DNA of 64,000 nt. Origin: Sindora glabra. Its lineage: Eukaryota > Streptophyta > Magnoliopsida > Fabales > Fabaceae. Position numbers and translations under genes: made by a program. Under the pieces are notes generated by a model that worked only from the letters and a program-made list of their open reading frames with translations, did no database searches and was not told the DNA's origin. Shown here piece by piece: positions 1-11,592 of the stretch. Where the stretch lies: positions 50,901,057 to 50,965,056 of the forward strand of contig CM035236.1 of NCBI GenBank assembly GCA_020226215.1, read 5' to 3'. How positions within the stretch are numbered: position 1 is the first letter of the stretch; each line of letters begins with the position of its first letter.

Positions 1-858
1 GTTTTCTTGAAACTCTTTAAGAATTGTCAAGAAGGAATTTAAATGTATATGACACATTGAGGTAACAAATAAAATACCTATAGCATGGTGGGTATTTGAC
101 TATATCTATGAAGTAAATGGTTGATATTTTAACATCCCATTATTGGATATTGTAAATTGAGAGGGGGAGATACAACATCCTTTGTAGAGAAGGAGAGGAG
201 TGATTAGTAGTAGAAGGAAAAGATTAGTGACTTTAAGCCTAGGGTAGTGGGAGATAAGATTATATCAAAGATATAAGATGGAACTTGTATGCCTATGATT
301 TCCATTTTCTAAAATAAAATATACTAATGTTAAGCATAAGAAAAAATTCCTCATAAAACATTAGTTAGGAATTATATATAAGATAGGGCAAATCTTTTAT
401 GGTGAAAACCATTTTGTATAAAGTGTTGAGTAACTACTCATTAAGTATATTTATTACTCATTCCTTGTTGTATTCAATTAATGACAGGTACTGATCATGG
501 GGCCAAAGTAGCATATTGATACTTGTGTAGTAATCTTTTAGTTTCTCCATAGCATTTATGGAATACTTTTTAATATGGGTCAATCAATGTCATCTAAAAT
601 GTTTTGTCAGATATATGCCTATATAACTAATTTTGTTTTTGAATGTATGTATATTTATCTACATGTATGTATGTATAAAAATTTTAAACTTATAATGTTT
701 GTAGTTTGTTCTCTAAGTTTAGAAGTTTGCTTCTTCTACTATAATAATTTAATAAAGTTATTAGAGCATTAGAAGCTTGTAAAGATATCTAATTAACATG
801 CTAGAACTAATTAGGTATCTTTATACTAATCATGATAACCATAAGATAAGTCGTGACA
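1..858 (+). mobile_element. LTR family B, copy B1 (3' part, cut by window edge)
   Basis: This is the 3' portion of a long LTR. It matches, in order, the end of the copy at 58017-60794: a purine-rich GGAGAGG stretch near 200, a paired ACTCA motif at 428-465 (GAGTAACTACTCATTAAG), an acceptor-like AATGACAG at about 488, then AAAGATATCTAATTAAC and a terminal TCGTGACA ending at 858. The 5' part lies outside the window, so the target duplication cannot be tested. The 65-codon ORF at 575-772 lies inside the LTR and has no recognisable product. Immediately downstream is a minus-strand Ty3/gypsy pol relic, so this LTR probably inserted into that element. Confidence 0.6.
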
Positions 859-1089
859 TAGAATTAGGACTAGTTTTACAATAGTTGATGCTAATGGATC
901 TTTTGCTAAGGAGCAAATGAAAATTCTAGATTAAAGAATGAAGAAAAAAGGAAATAGAATTGTAGTTCAAGTTGAAAAACCAAAACTAATATGATTATTC
1001 CTATAAGAACTTGTAGTACTAATAAATCCAAGTTGAAACTAAGGGATTAGTGGTAATTCAACAAAAAAAAAACCATAAAAGGGAGGGGT
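859..1089. other. unassigned junction between LTR B1 and pol relic
   Basis: AT-rich sequence between the LTR end and the last readable RNase H residues of the minus-strand pol pseudogene. It may hold the degraded RNase H core of that element, but I cannot read it as protein with confidence. Confidence 0.3.
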
Positions 1090-2839
1090 TTCAAATGCAA
1101 TTTATGACAAGAACCACTAAAATATAGTTTCCAATAATTTTTATCAACAAAATCTACTGGCGATGTTCTATGTTTAACTACAAAGTTAGCCAACACTTAT
1201 CCTTTTATGGCTTTTAATGGGTAATATTGCAAGGTAAATTCAATTAGACTTAAAGTCCATGTTCACATTCAACCATGAATCAAAGGTTGTGCTAATATGA
1301 ATTCAAGGATATCGATTTTTGTTAATATTAGTATAATGGTTGGTAATAAATAATACATGAACTTTGTGAAAAAAAACTACAAAGAAAGGCATAATTTCTT
1401 ATTTGCTGAATTTTTTTATTTAGTTATATTTAATATTCTTGATAAATAATGAGTGGCCATTTCTTTGCGCTTATCATTCTCTTGGGCTAGAAAACACCTT
1501 AGTACATCGTCAAAGGCCAAGACATACAATTAAATAGGCCAGTTTACAATAAGAGAAGATATTACAAGTGAGTTAATTAAGTACTTTTTAATGTATTCAA
1601 ATACCACTTGATACTTGTCCCTCTATTCAAAATGCTTGACATCCCCTAATTTCACAAAGAGTCAAAACACTCTAGGTCAACTAAATAAGTTTAAAATGAA
1701 GCACCTTAAGAAATTAACCTTCCTAAAAAAAATATTATAGTTCTATTATGGCTTTAGTCTTATTTTTATCAACTTCAACCTTTTTTTGATGTACAAAAAA
1801 GCCCAAGAAATTTCTTGTAAAGGTACCAAATGCACACTTTAATAAGTTTATCTTCAAGTTATTATGGTGCATTCATTCAAAAGCTTCCTTCAAATTCACC
1901 AAATGCTCCTTATAGGAATTTCCTTTTATTACTATGTCATCAATATAAACCCTCATTGACTTATCAATCATGTTATGGAAGATGGTATTCATGGCATGCT
2001 GGTAAATGGCTCCAACATTCTTTAGGTCGAATCATATAACCACCCATTCATATGCACCAATTATTTTATGGTAAAGTTATATTGATGAATGTTAGCCTTG
2101 GTTCTTTGTCTATATCTAAATTGACTTCCTACAATGGGTCTTCCACTTTAACTTTCTAGGTATCCATTTTAATAGGTGATTTATGAAGTCCAAGTGGGCT
2201 ATCATCATAAATACAATCCAAAACTTTCATATCAACTTGCTTGACAATATAGGACAGAACCAAGCAAGTTATTTTTAGTACTTATTCATTGGAATCACAA
2301 ACCAATCCTAATATTTCGGCCTTTGGGATTATCTTAAAACCATATGGGTCCAAAACATATATCTCAATAGTCGATGGTCAATGTTCCTCCTCATGTATAA
2401 TGGCTAAATATTAAGATTGTATATTTTGAATTCAAAATTGCTTTGTTACACATAGCATAGGTTGTCATCAATTTCAACACATTTAATTGCCCCGTCTTCT
2501 TTTTATATTAGCATCTTTTAGTAAAGTGTAGAAGATACTATTCCCATAACATAAATCCAATCTTGATTGAGTAGTAGATTATAGTTTACTTTCAAAGGCA
2601 CCATTATAAACAATAGATCTGATTACCAAACCCACTTTTAGATTAATAAGTATTATCTTTTCAAAAGTGTACATCTTACCATTAAAATCTATCATGATGA
2701 TATTGGATAGCATGAAGTCTTTTAATTGTTTCCCCAACTAAACAAAAGTAAACTTAGGCATTAAATTAATTGTAGCTTCTTTATCAATCAAAACTCTATT
2801 CACCAGCTGACCATCTACATAGCCCTTAACATACAATGG
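1090..2839 (-). pseudogene. pol: Ty3/gypsy pol pseudogene (protease, RT, RNase H)
   Basis: On the minus strand three pol domains follow in the canonical order. Protease at about 2839-2480 starts PLYVKGYVDGQLVNRV and has VLIDKEATINLMP where families of this type have a D-G/S-G/A active-site triplet, so the loop after the Asp is altered. Reverse transcriptase surrounds 1936-1947, which reads YIDD, preceded by an AIYQHAMN-like stretch and followed by LKCAFG and FLGF. The connection/RNase H part at about 1530-1090 has FEYIKKYL, LAQE and LCLSLYF. Stops and frame changes interrupt every domain, so it is dead. The wording is closest to plant Tat/Ogre-type Ty3 elements. Integrase is not seen; it would lie where LTR B1 now sits. 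Confidence 0.85.
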
Positions 2840-3660
2840 CCTAAAATGGTTTTTCATTTATTTGATTAGCCTTTCAAACTCTTCAACTTCATTTTCATCA
2901 AATTCAACCATTACAATAAGCATGTTATCATCAAAGTTTTCTGTAATTTCTTTCATCTTGGCCATAGTGAAAAATGGTGGTAGAATAGTCAATACATTAG
3001 TAGTGAGGTCCATCTTTTATCTTTGGGTTTCAGATGTTGGAAGATGGATTATTCCTTTTCTCTTTCTTTCTTCATATTTTTTGACTAGCTTAGGCCAAAT
3101 GGCATCTTGGATTAGTAGTCTTCTTTCTCTTTTTTTTCATATGTAACTTGCCTTTGAATTCTCCTTTCTTGTGTTTTGGTTAATGGAAGTATATATTAAG
3201 GATCATATGTCTAACCTTTCCTTTCTAAGGAGCTTAGCCTACAAGCTTGTTTCCTTTCTCATATCACGGCTCGTTCTTAATCCATTCACCTTTAAAGTGG
3301 TTACCATTTGGCTTCTTCATAATGATACAAATTTTACTTTCTCTTCCAGATTAACACTATTCTAATCTATTAAAACATTTTTCCCTTTTTTATCTTTTCT
3401 AAACTCTTCGACCTTTTTTCTTTTCATTGACTAGCTTTTAGACTTCTAGATCAATTTGACCCTTTGACCATTTTCCATATAAAAATATCATGAGCTAGCC
3501 GAAGTTTATAAGAATTGAACTAAGGCCTCTATATTGGAAGGCTATGTAAAAAATAGATAACTCTAGCCTAACCTGTTTAACAACTAGATCTTGCGAGCTA
3601 GCCCAGCCCATCTATTCCTTAGCTCTAGCTAGTTTCAATTTAATTTTGCTTTTAATTTTT
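2840..3660 (-). mobile_element. degraded region upstream of protease in the same Ty3 element
   Basis: This stretch lies upstream of the protease on the minus strand, where the gag tail and linker of the element should be. Reading it in the minus frames gives only short charged pieces separated by stops. No zinc knuckle or Retrotrans_gag core could be recognised. Plus-strand ORFs at 2862-3146 and 3171-3365 are low-complexity Ser/Phe/Leu-rich readings of the antisense strand and are not taken as genes. Confidence 0.4.
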
Positions 3661-4096
3661 AAGAAAAATATAAATAACTCCTACCAACTATGAGGTGGTT
3701 ACATTTTACCCCTTGAACTATAAAAACTCGAATTTTACCTCCACAATTATAAAAAATTTGCATTTTACTCCCACCATTATGAGTTAATAGAATTTGTTAG
3801 GAAAATGGCCATTATAATGTTTCACTTACCAACAGTTGAATACTGTCACTATATTCGCTAAATGTTAAATTTTTTTTACTTAGTGGCGATTTATAAACTG
3901 CCGTTAAGTGATTAGGGATCATAGCAGCAATAAGTGTTACAAAATAGCCGCTAAGTGTTACCACTATTAACTTGGTAATGGTAACGGTAAAATGAAAGCT
4001 TAATATAGTTATAGGGGTAAATTCAAGTTTCCATAGTTCAAAGGAGTAAAATGAAACCACCTCATAGTTGGTGGGGGTTATTTGCATTTTTGTCTT
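3661..4096. mobile_element. MITE with about 60-bp terminal inverted repeats
   Basis: The left end reads ATAACTCCTACCAACTATGA from 3674 and continues GGTGGTTACATTTTACC; the right end, reverse-complemented from 4081, reads ATAACCCCCACCAACTATGA and continues GGTGGTTTCATTTTACT. The inverted match extends outwards to about 3661 and 4096 with a few mismatches. Length is about 436 bp. Flanks 3652-3660 (TTAATTTTT) and 4097-4105 (GATTTTTTC) resemble each other only in their T-run, so the target duplication is uncertain. Long TIRs and a possible 8-9 bp duplication would suit a Mutator-like MITE, but this is inference. A 91-codon minus ORF (3812-4087) inside it is chance. Confidence 0.7.
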
Positions 4097-4551
4097 GATT
4101 TTTTCATTTGAATTGCTATTGAAAATCCCACCTACTTTTCATTTTGTATTTATTAATTGGCTTTAATTACTTTAAGTTTGATGTGGACTTATCTTTATTA
4201 TGTGTTTGAGTAATTTCAGTAATCGTTTTTAGTGTGGAATGACACATATCATCACATTTAACTCTTATAAATAAAAGTGCATATTAGTCCACAATAGAGT
4301 ATAAATGATATAAATAAAAAATTAGGAAAAAATGGTTATAAGTTTACCTAAATTTACCTAAAAATGCTAGGCATTGCATTATTTTAGAAACTTGTCTCAC
4401 AATCGCTAGTTGAGGAACCTTATATTCCTTTAATGAATTTTCCTTTGTCTTGATCTTTTTGTTAATGTATTCCTACCTTAACCATTCTTGAAGTCTTTCC
4501 ACCAATCCACTATTTACGACAGAACCTTCTTGTGCATTTACTAGATGTCAG
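4097..4551. other. intergenic, nothing recognised
   Basis: AT-rich sequence between the MITE and the Copia-type LTR. I see no ORF, repeat or motif worth naming. Confidence 0.5.
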
Positions 4552-5908
4552 TGTATATGCCCTAAAATCAATCATATTAATGATTATAAATTTGAATCGT
4601 GTTATTTTAATGGCAATTTTAATTATCATATTTATATATATATTATCTTTATAATATATTTAATTATGATAATAATATTAAAATAATTGTATTCTTAAAT
4701 ATCCCTAATCATATATCATTGTGGATTGGGTTGCTTTGATATATTAAGACTAGTATATGTGGTGACTTATATGAGATATTAAGTATACACATGAGTACAA
4801 GTTAGAGAACTTGTATACTGGACCGACCCACCCTAAGAACACTACATGGATCGTTATATGAGTGTCATGAGTGATTCTTAGTGATCATTATTAAAATGAT
4901 CCTTTGACTTGAGATCTCCAAGGTTCCTTATATGTGAGTTTCATATTTTGATACTACTCTATGTCACTTATGGTTGAGTGAATGTAAGGGTAGTTATTGA
5001 ATATGTCATATATCATGCGGAGAGATTTGTGTGATCAAGATAGAATTTATCCCTCCTATATAACAGGAGTAACATTTGTGGGCCCCTTGATTAAGTAAAG
5101 TTAGGAAAATGCATGGTCATGCATAGATGAATTGACATGGGATGTTAATTATATTTGCTTTAGTCAGCTTACTTAGGAATCAACAAACCTCAAGATTGGG
5201 TTATACAGGAATAAGATAGTCCATGTCTCGTGCTCAATTTAGATGCTTAGGACATAGATGATGATCACGTGTAAAGGTTTAGTTGAATCACCGACTTTCT
5301 CATTACTTAGGTAACAATGATGTGTTGCTAGACACCACTCATTGTTTATGATCATTAATATGATTAATGATCATTGCTAATGTAATACGAACCTATAGGG
5401 TTACACACTTAAAGCCCAATGGATTTAAAATTAATGGATCAAATTGTTTAGGCCTAATATTTGGGAATTCCATGTTATACTTATAAGGCCCAATAATAAG
5501 CCTATAATTATACATGGAACAAAGTCCAGTTAGTTAAGATTTTCTATATACTTATTTAAATAGGCTTGTTGGGTAATAAAATAGGATTATTATTCACGCA
5601 TCCTAAGCATAGAAAAATCCTAGCACCTCTCCTTGACCATAACCCTTGAAGAGGCGTAGCTAGCACAATGAAGCAAAGGAGAATAATTCTAACCAGTGTT
5701 CATGTGGATGTTCATTAGTGATCTACTAGTTCATGTGGATACCTTGAAGTCTTTAACTAAAAGGAAGTCAAAGAGGTGATCAACGAATGAATTCTTGAGT
5801 CATCCCAAAAGGTATTGAACGAATCGTATCCTAATCTAACATTTTGCATGGATTCGTTGGTTGGGATCGATAAATTTCGTTGCACCTGTTTAGCTCCTAA
5901 TCCTAACA
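4552..5908 (+). mobile_element. Copia-type 5' LTR
   Basis: The segment starts TGTATATGCCCTAAAATCAA and ends TCCTAATCCTAACA, giving TG...CA ends and a length of about 1357 bp. It is followed at once by CTAGGTATCAAGAAT, a degenerate match to the initiator-Met primer site TGGTATCAGAGC used by most plant Ty1/copia elements. A TATA-like stretch (TATATACTTATTTAAATAGG) lies at about 5545-5564, a reasonable U3/R position. The internal region and 3' LTR are missing: a family A LTR begins only 23 bp downstream and unrelated sequence follows it. It is therefore a truncated 5' end rather than a solo LTR, and flanking bases do not form a duplication. Confidence 0.6.
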
Positions 5909-5925
5909 CTAGGTATCAAGAATAT
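5909..5925 (+). other. Copia primer-binding site (tRNA-iMet type)
   Basis: CTAGGTATCAAGAAT follows the LTR end directly and matches the expected TGGTATCAGAGC in GGTATCA plus adjacent bases. It fixes the LTR boundary at 5908 and the element's orientation as plus. Confidence 0.5.
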
Positions 5926-6716
5926 GAAAGATGTAATATCCCGAATTTTCAATTCTATTATTTGAATCTTTAATTTCTGAGGCTGTAGAAACAAAGAGCA
6001 CGTTTGAATTAGCTTAGTGGGTGAATCTTAAGTTGAAAGGAATTAAGTGTAAAGGTAATCGAAATTCTAAAGGAAAAAGGGGAGTAGGGAAAAGAATTTA
6101 TTCTCCTAAGCAGTATAAATGATCAGAGGAGGTTAGAGAACCCTAAAAAGGGGAGTTATCTAAGTCTGACAGTGTAAGGAATTTTAAACAGATAGAGACC
6201 CTATGGACTAAATTGCAAAAGTGCAGGATCGGGTATGGTTAAAGTGTAAATAATTAAGGATTTAGGATTTAATGTGAATAACTAAGATTTTGGGGTGCAA
6301 TATGTGATTTTTATTAGTGTGACTAATAGATTTATGACAAGTGTCATTGTTAGAAAAATAATGGCAAGAATAGCCTTACTTTTGGTGAAAAAGGACTAAA
6401 ATACCCTTGGAAATCTCAAAAATGACCAAAATGCCCTTATAAGCTTCTTGAAAAGTCTTCTTTCTTCTCCATTTCTCCAAAAAGCTGCAGCAACTCCATG
6501 AAAGAAGCTCCAAAACGTGCAGGAGAGAGAGAGAAAGAGAGATAAAGTTTCTTTTGAGTTTTTCACCCAAAAATAGTGAGTTTTAAGCTTAGTGGTAGAA
6601 GGGAAAGTTGCTCCTCTCATCAAGCTCTATCCATTGATGTGCCTAGAGTGAAGAAAAGCTCAAGTTTGATTAAGTTTGGGGAGCTCCAAGTGAGGATTTT
6701 CAAGTTGTAGCAAGAG

Positions 6717-7531
6717 GTAAAGTTGTTCTCCTCTAAAAGCTCTTTATTGTGCTCTTCTTAGTTTCTTGAGATTTTGATGTTGGAGTGGTCAAAGGTAGTT
6801 AATCATGGAGTTTAGGATGATTTGAACATGTCTAATGGTGTTTTAGATGTTGTTGTGTTAATTTATGGCTTTGGTTTGGTGTAAAAATAGCAAGAAACCA
6901 TGATGTACACACTTGGGTTTTAGAGGCATAATGGTGCATGTGTAGTATTGGCATGATTTGTTTGGAATTTGGTTAAAATGATAAAATTAGGATGATTCTT
7001 ATAAGTTATGAAGCCTATGGAAGATGAATTTTGAGTTATGAAAGTGTGTATGGAACTTCCCTTTTGAGAAGCCAAGGGGAGAAGGAGGTTTAGCCATGTA
7101 AAATTGTGTTTTTGGAAGATCAGTAATGTACACGGGGTAGAACACGGCCCATGTTGTACCCCATGTTCTGAACACGGGGTAGAACACGGCCCATGTTGAA
7201 CCCCGTGTTCTTCTACGAAGGCTGATCAGTAATGTACATGGGGCAGAACACGGCCCATGTTGTACCCCATGTTCTGAACACGGGGTAGAACACGGCCCAT
7301 GTTCACCCCCGTGTTCTTTGCTGAGTTAACATTTTGGCTTTGATTCTTTAGGATTTGCATTGCTTTACCTTTGGATCCTTTTCTAATGTTCATATATGTC
7401 ATTTTAAGGCTTGGAAGCAAAGTGTAGAGCATCTAAGTATGCATTTAATTAAGTGGAGAAAGTAAAGAATACATGAGGTTTAGAGAAAGTGATGATGTTC
7501 TAATAAGAAATTATGATGTGTATTTGTATAG
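6717..7531 (+). other. candidate leader intron inside LTR A1
   Basis: The interval begins after CAAGAG with GTAAAG and ends TTTGTATAG before ACTAAAGAGTG. The related copy at 29198-31012 joins the two flanks directly and lacks the interval. It is U-rich like plant introns but also contains the GC-rich palindrome cluster. Equivalent intervals are 14260-15144 and 52934-54007. A 2-base microhomology (AG) at the borders means an ordinary deletion is the main alternative. Confidence 0.5.
7121..7316. repeat. GC-rich palindromic tandem repeat in LTR A1
   Basis: A unit of about 106 bp starting CAGTAATGTACACGGGG occurs at 7121 and again at 7227. Each contains inverted arms of the type ACACGGGGTA and TACCCCGTGT (here partly decayed to TACCCCATGT) around AACACGGCCCATGTT. 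The GC content contrasts sharply with the AT-rich flanks. Several arms show CG to CA changes relative to the copies at 14690 and 53366, as expected for decay of methylated CpG. Confidence 0.8.
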
Positions 7532-7734
7532 ACTAAAGAGTGACAACTTGCAAAGGCAAGAGGAAGTGTAAAGGAGTTTTTGGTGAGAGCAAAGGGAACA
7601 TCACATTGGAAGCTTGTAAAGGTAGCTAGCTTATTCCTTAAGCTGTTTTCTATTACATGACTTTCTGTATTTTATGAGATTGTTATGGAATGTGTATGGA
7701 ATTGTTGTGTATGGAAGGTGTATGGAATTGTTGT

Positions 7735-8010
7735 GCACGCATTCCGGGAAGACAGTGTGATACTGTGTGTGTTTGGCCTATGGCTCGGGTCCTCGGAATG
7801 TTAATGCAATTGTTGTGGCACAACCCGGGCAGACAGTAGAATACTGTGTTTGGCCTAAGGCTCGGGATCCCCGGGGATGATAGTGCATTTGTTGTGTGTG
7901 GTATCTATGGCCAGGGACCTCGGGAAGACAGTGTGATACTGTGTTAGGCCTTTGTGGCTCGGGACCCCGGGAAGACAGCGTGATGCTGTGTGAGGCCTAG
8001 GTACGATTGT
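7735..8010. repeat. imperfect tandem repeat with ACAGT/ACTGT dyads in LTR A1
   Basis: Several units share CCGGGAAGACAGTGTGATAC followed by TGTGT...GGCCT and GGCTCGGG. Each has a small hairpin ACAGT-GTGAT-ACTGT. The same zone exists in the other three family A copies (about 15335-15510, 30230-30490, 54195-54375). Antisense ORFs of about 79 codons in A1 and A3 result from this repeat. Confidence 0.8.
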
Positions 8011-8505
8011 TTGAGATGGCCATCTAGATATTGTTTGTGATAAGTCCTTGAATGGGCTTGATGATTGTTGTGGATTGTTATGTGTGATGCACATTTCCTA
8101 CAATGGTACGGATTGAGATGATAAAGATATGACAAATGATTAATTATTTTTTTGAAATGTATGTTTTACTTGCTTAAGGATCTGGAATGGCTTGAAATGT
8201 TTTTATGGCAATAGCTAGCTACTGGGAAACTTTGTTTCTTATGTTTTCTGTATTGTGGCTAACCATTCCAGGTGGTGCTTCCAAAGGCTCTCATGATAAA
8301 GGGCAATGATGATTGAAGTTGTAAATAATGATATAGTTAGTGATATTGTATATGATGGGATGTATATTTGTAAAGTTGAACTTATGTATAAAGTACAGAA
8401 ATTTTGAGATATTCCGTATTAGCTTGAGGTAGATGGCGAATGAGTACGTATAAACATCTAGTAAATAAGGAATAAGGCGTTGATAAGTGAGGGTGTTACA
8501 AAAGA

Positions 8506-8653
8506 CACTCTTTAACATAAAAAAATATAAAGTAATTATATCTATTTATCTTATGAATATAGTTTTACATATATTAAACACAATAAAATTATTAAATGTC
8601 TATACTATAATATCCTCCTAAATGTTATTCATCAATATTAGTTAGACACACCT
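8506..8653. other. short AT-rich spacer
   Basis: Downstream flank of LTR A1. Nothing is recognised. Confidence 0.4.
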
Positions 8654-8890
8654 CCAATTTTTTTAAGCTATTGAAATTTTGCACCATGTTGTCTCTTTAA
8701 TGTAACTATTAAATGGAGTTATAGTCAAACCATATAGTTGCCCTTTGGCATTGAACTCAACATATGCCTTATCACCTTTAGCGCACATCGTGCTAATAAA
8801 GTTCTTAATTGTAGGACCCATCTTGGTCTTTTCACTAGGACAAATTGTATTTCTAGAAGGATCCATATTGTGCCTAATTTCAAAAATCAA
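8654..8890 (-). pseudogene. transposase-associated protein fragment (CACTA/En-Spm type?)
   Basis: The minus strand keeps a 75-codon open frame with TKMGPTIKNFISTMC followed by VEFNAKGQLYG and FNSYIKE. In plants a stretch of the form 'F-N-x-x-G-Q-P-x-G ... F-x-S-Y' is common in uncharacterised proteins that accompany En/Spm (CACTA) transposases, and I infer that relationship. It is far shorter than any full protein of that kind; no further exons were recognised on either side. It could equally be a fragment of an unrelated host gene. Confidence 0.35.
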
Positions 8891-9965
8891 TGTTAATCAT
8901 GTATAATCATATTAATATAAAGTTAGAGGTTAATATTGCTTAATGGCTAAGAAAGTGGCAATTATATTAATTATACTTTTAAGAAATGCTCGATAATGGG
9001 AATACAAAATACATAACTGGCATGATAAGTAATTAAACTTAAATTAGAGCAACATGCATAAATTAACAAAGATCTTTACTCATTTACATAACCAAGGCAT
9101 AATAAAGGTTTATCTCATGATACATGATAACCCTAAACCTTCTGATCACTACAAGATCATGTAATGGCAAAGGTAGTGATGTAAAATGAAAATATCCCCA
9201 AGCATCACATCTAAACAAAGCATCGACATAATCACATATCCTAGGAGTAACTAAACATCAAAGCCTATACTAAAACCAATAAAGAATATAAGGCTAAACC
9301 TAGCAATGAAAATGACTAACATAATGTTAGTATACATACGTGTGTATATATGTATATATATAGCAACAAAAAAATAACATAATCTATCAATATTACAAAA
9401 AAGTGAAACACAAGATAATATACTTGAGAATAAAAATAATAATGAAAGCAAGTTTAATGTTCACTAGGAATAAAATTAAAAATGTAAAGGTGTTATGCTT
9501 TTTATGAACATACATAGCTAAAAAGTTCAAATTTTTTTTTTAAAATCTACTAAAGATCCATGCAAAAGATCATTAAACACTGATAAAATTATACCTTTGT
9601 AGCATAATCCAAACTTATTGCAAAAAGTATAATCCAAATCAATCTTGTTATATCTAAATTTATGAATGTAAGTACAAATTGGCTTTTACTTTTAATGGAT
9701 ATTTGAATGCTTAAACAGAATTCATCATGAATGCAAAATAAGAAACCATGAGCACATGAACCAAATTCATCATAAACACACTAATTAGATTAATGAATCA
9801 TTAACATGGTCTAAAAGGTAACATCTTTATGGTAGTCAGACAAGTAGTTAAAGACTTCAATCAAATTAGATGGGATCACTCTTAATTTAATATGGTGCTA
9901 ACTATGAGTTTCTTTAACTTTAGGATTGATCTCTATTCCTCTTAGCCCAAACCACTTTGTATTGA
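8891..9965. other. AT-rich sequence, no feature recognised
   Basis: A short TA/TG microsatellite (GTGTGTATATATGTATATAT) lies near 9341. Just before the Athila LTR, 9900-9962 on the plus strand reads weakly like an Athila gag start (a PKPLCI motif), which would fit the first element having inserted into the gag of the plus-strand element at 20785, but the match is too short to rely on. Confidence 0.35.
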
Positions 9966-11577
9966 TGATACATGCAATGCAACACTCTAAAATTAATTAT
10001 AAATAGTTTACTAAAAGTAATACAATATATAGTACAAATCAGATCGTGCTTTAGTGATCCTTTGATACATCCTTTCCAAATGATTTGCTAACAATGATTA
10101 CACAATTATTTAAGTTTTTATGCATTAAAAATAAAAAGAATGAATACAAATAGAAGTAAAATAGAAAATGTAGATAGAATGCATATAGAATGCAAACAGA
10201 TTCAAATAGTATGCAAAATGTATAATAAAACACAAAACTAAATTAAGGGTTTTGATACAAAATTAAAATAAATGCATAAAATAAAACAAAACATAGAAGT
10301 AAAATAACAAGAAAGAAAATTAATAAAGTAAAGTAGTCAATCCAAGAATTAGAGAGCTCTCAGTGTAAATTAATCATAGATCACAAAATAATTGATCATT
10401 CTAATTGATTTTTCAATCTTAAATTATCTAGAACCTTATAATAATTCATAAATCATACACTAAATGACCACTTAGAGTTTAATCAATTAAGATTAGAAAA
10501 ATTAAGCAACTACTATAATTTGTAAAGTTAGATTGAAATTAATTTGAAAATAAAATTCAACTGAATTAAAGTATTAAACTAAAAACCTTTGACTTAATCT
10601 CTTAACCTTCGATCCCTATATGAAAAACTATGATTAATCAACCACAATTTAACATAAAAATAGATAAAGATTAGAAATAATAAGGTTGGACATCGACTAT
10701 ACCAAATCAACATTCAACTCATGCAATTCTAAGCAATCATCATAAAGAATTAAGGAAAAAGAAAAATTAATCAGAAGAAGTTAACATTACAAATTAGCAT
10801 TTCAAAATCCAATAGAGATGACCCTCAAAATCCTTAAATCAACTAGAAGTTTAGCTCTCCATGGTTGAAGAATGAGAAATTTTAAAGAAGGAGAAAAGTT
10901 ACCTTTGCTAAATTATGTAGTATGTTCAAGTATTTTGTGTTCTTGCCCCTATATCTAACTTAATAACCCTAAAACCTAATGAACCTAAATCTATAGCTCT
11001 TAAGGTTAAAAAAATAAGGCCTTGCTAATTTTTGAAACCTAAAACTTATTTTACAAAATAATGTACTCCAAGAGTTATAGTAATAAAATTTTATGAGTCT
11101 AATTTTCACCTAATGTGAGACCACCAAAACTATGTAATTTTGATAAACCAAGATAGAAAAGTTATCGGGCTGGATCTTAAGAAACTTTAAGCATTAGCTT
11201 GACATTAATTGGACATTTAAAGCTCTAGATATAGCCTAGAAACTAAAGCTAGCTCAATTGGGACAAAAATAAGGCTTTAACTTTTTAACTAAATAAGATT
11301 CTCCAAAAGTCTAAACTAGGTTTGGCCAAAAAATAAAAATTGTAAAGCCTTCTTTAAGCTTTCCAATGATATAAAGATCACCTAAATTTGACATTTGGAG
11401 CTCAAGATATAGCTGAAAACCTAAAATAGTGTAAAAATATAACATTAATCAAATAATTTCATATCATTATAAAACTAACTCCAAATTACAAAACAAGGCC
11501 AATTCTATGGAGTTAAGCATATGTAGCACACTAAGAGATATGAAATAGGAGGAAATGATATAGATAAATGCACATCA
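9966..11577 (-). repeat. 3' LTR of Athila-like element 1
   Basis: It runs from TGATACATGCAATGCAACAC to ATGCACATCA on the plus strand. It aligns along its length with 19170-20779, for example CCTTTGATACATCCTTTCC at about 10055 against CCTTTGATATATCCTTTCTC, and with 55879-57820. The ends are the LTR-type TGAT...ATCA. The minus-strand ORF 10051-10233 inside is not a gene. Confidence 0.85.
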
Positions 11578-11592
11578 AATTCTTCCACACTT
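11578..11592 (-). other. polypurine tract of Athila-like element 1
   Basis: Read on the minus strand this is AAGTGTGGAAGAATT, directly before the LTR start TGATGTGCAT. The second element has GAGTGTGGGAGAATT at the same place (57821-57835). It primes plus-strand DNA synthesis in this class of element and fixes the LTR boundary. Confidence 0.75.

Larger units (their letters stand above)
5932..8500 (+). mobile_element. LTR family A, copy A1 (solo LTR)
   Basis: It begins TGTAATATCCCGAATTTTCA and ends GAGGGTGTTACA, so the ends form the short inverted repeat TGTAA...TTACA typical of LTRs. The 5 bases before (5927-5931) and after (8501-8505) are both AAAGA, a perfect target duplication. Length is 2569 bp. 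There is no internal domain, PBS or second LTR next to it, so it is best read as a solo LTR left by LTR-LTR recombination. The long LTR and TGTAATATCCCG start suit a Ty3/gypsy element, perhaps Tekay/Del-like, but no coding part is present to prove it. Inside are a GA-rich tract (about 6520-6541), a GT...AG interval (6717-7531), palindromic repeats (7121-7316) and a second tandem-repeat zone (7735-8010). It interrupts the Copia relic. Confidence 0.9.

Noticed and set aside
2862..3365. Two plus-strand ORFs upstream of the pol relic
   Set aside because: They are antisense to a minus-strand Ty3 element and have low-complexity composition.
7855..8094. A 79-codon minus-strand ORF in LTR A1 with a near twin at 30347-30586 in A3
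   Set aside because: Conservation comes from the LTR tandem repeat; the frame is not kept in A2 or A4, and it runs antisense to the LTR.
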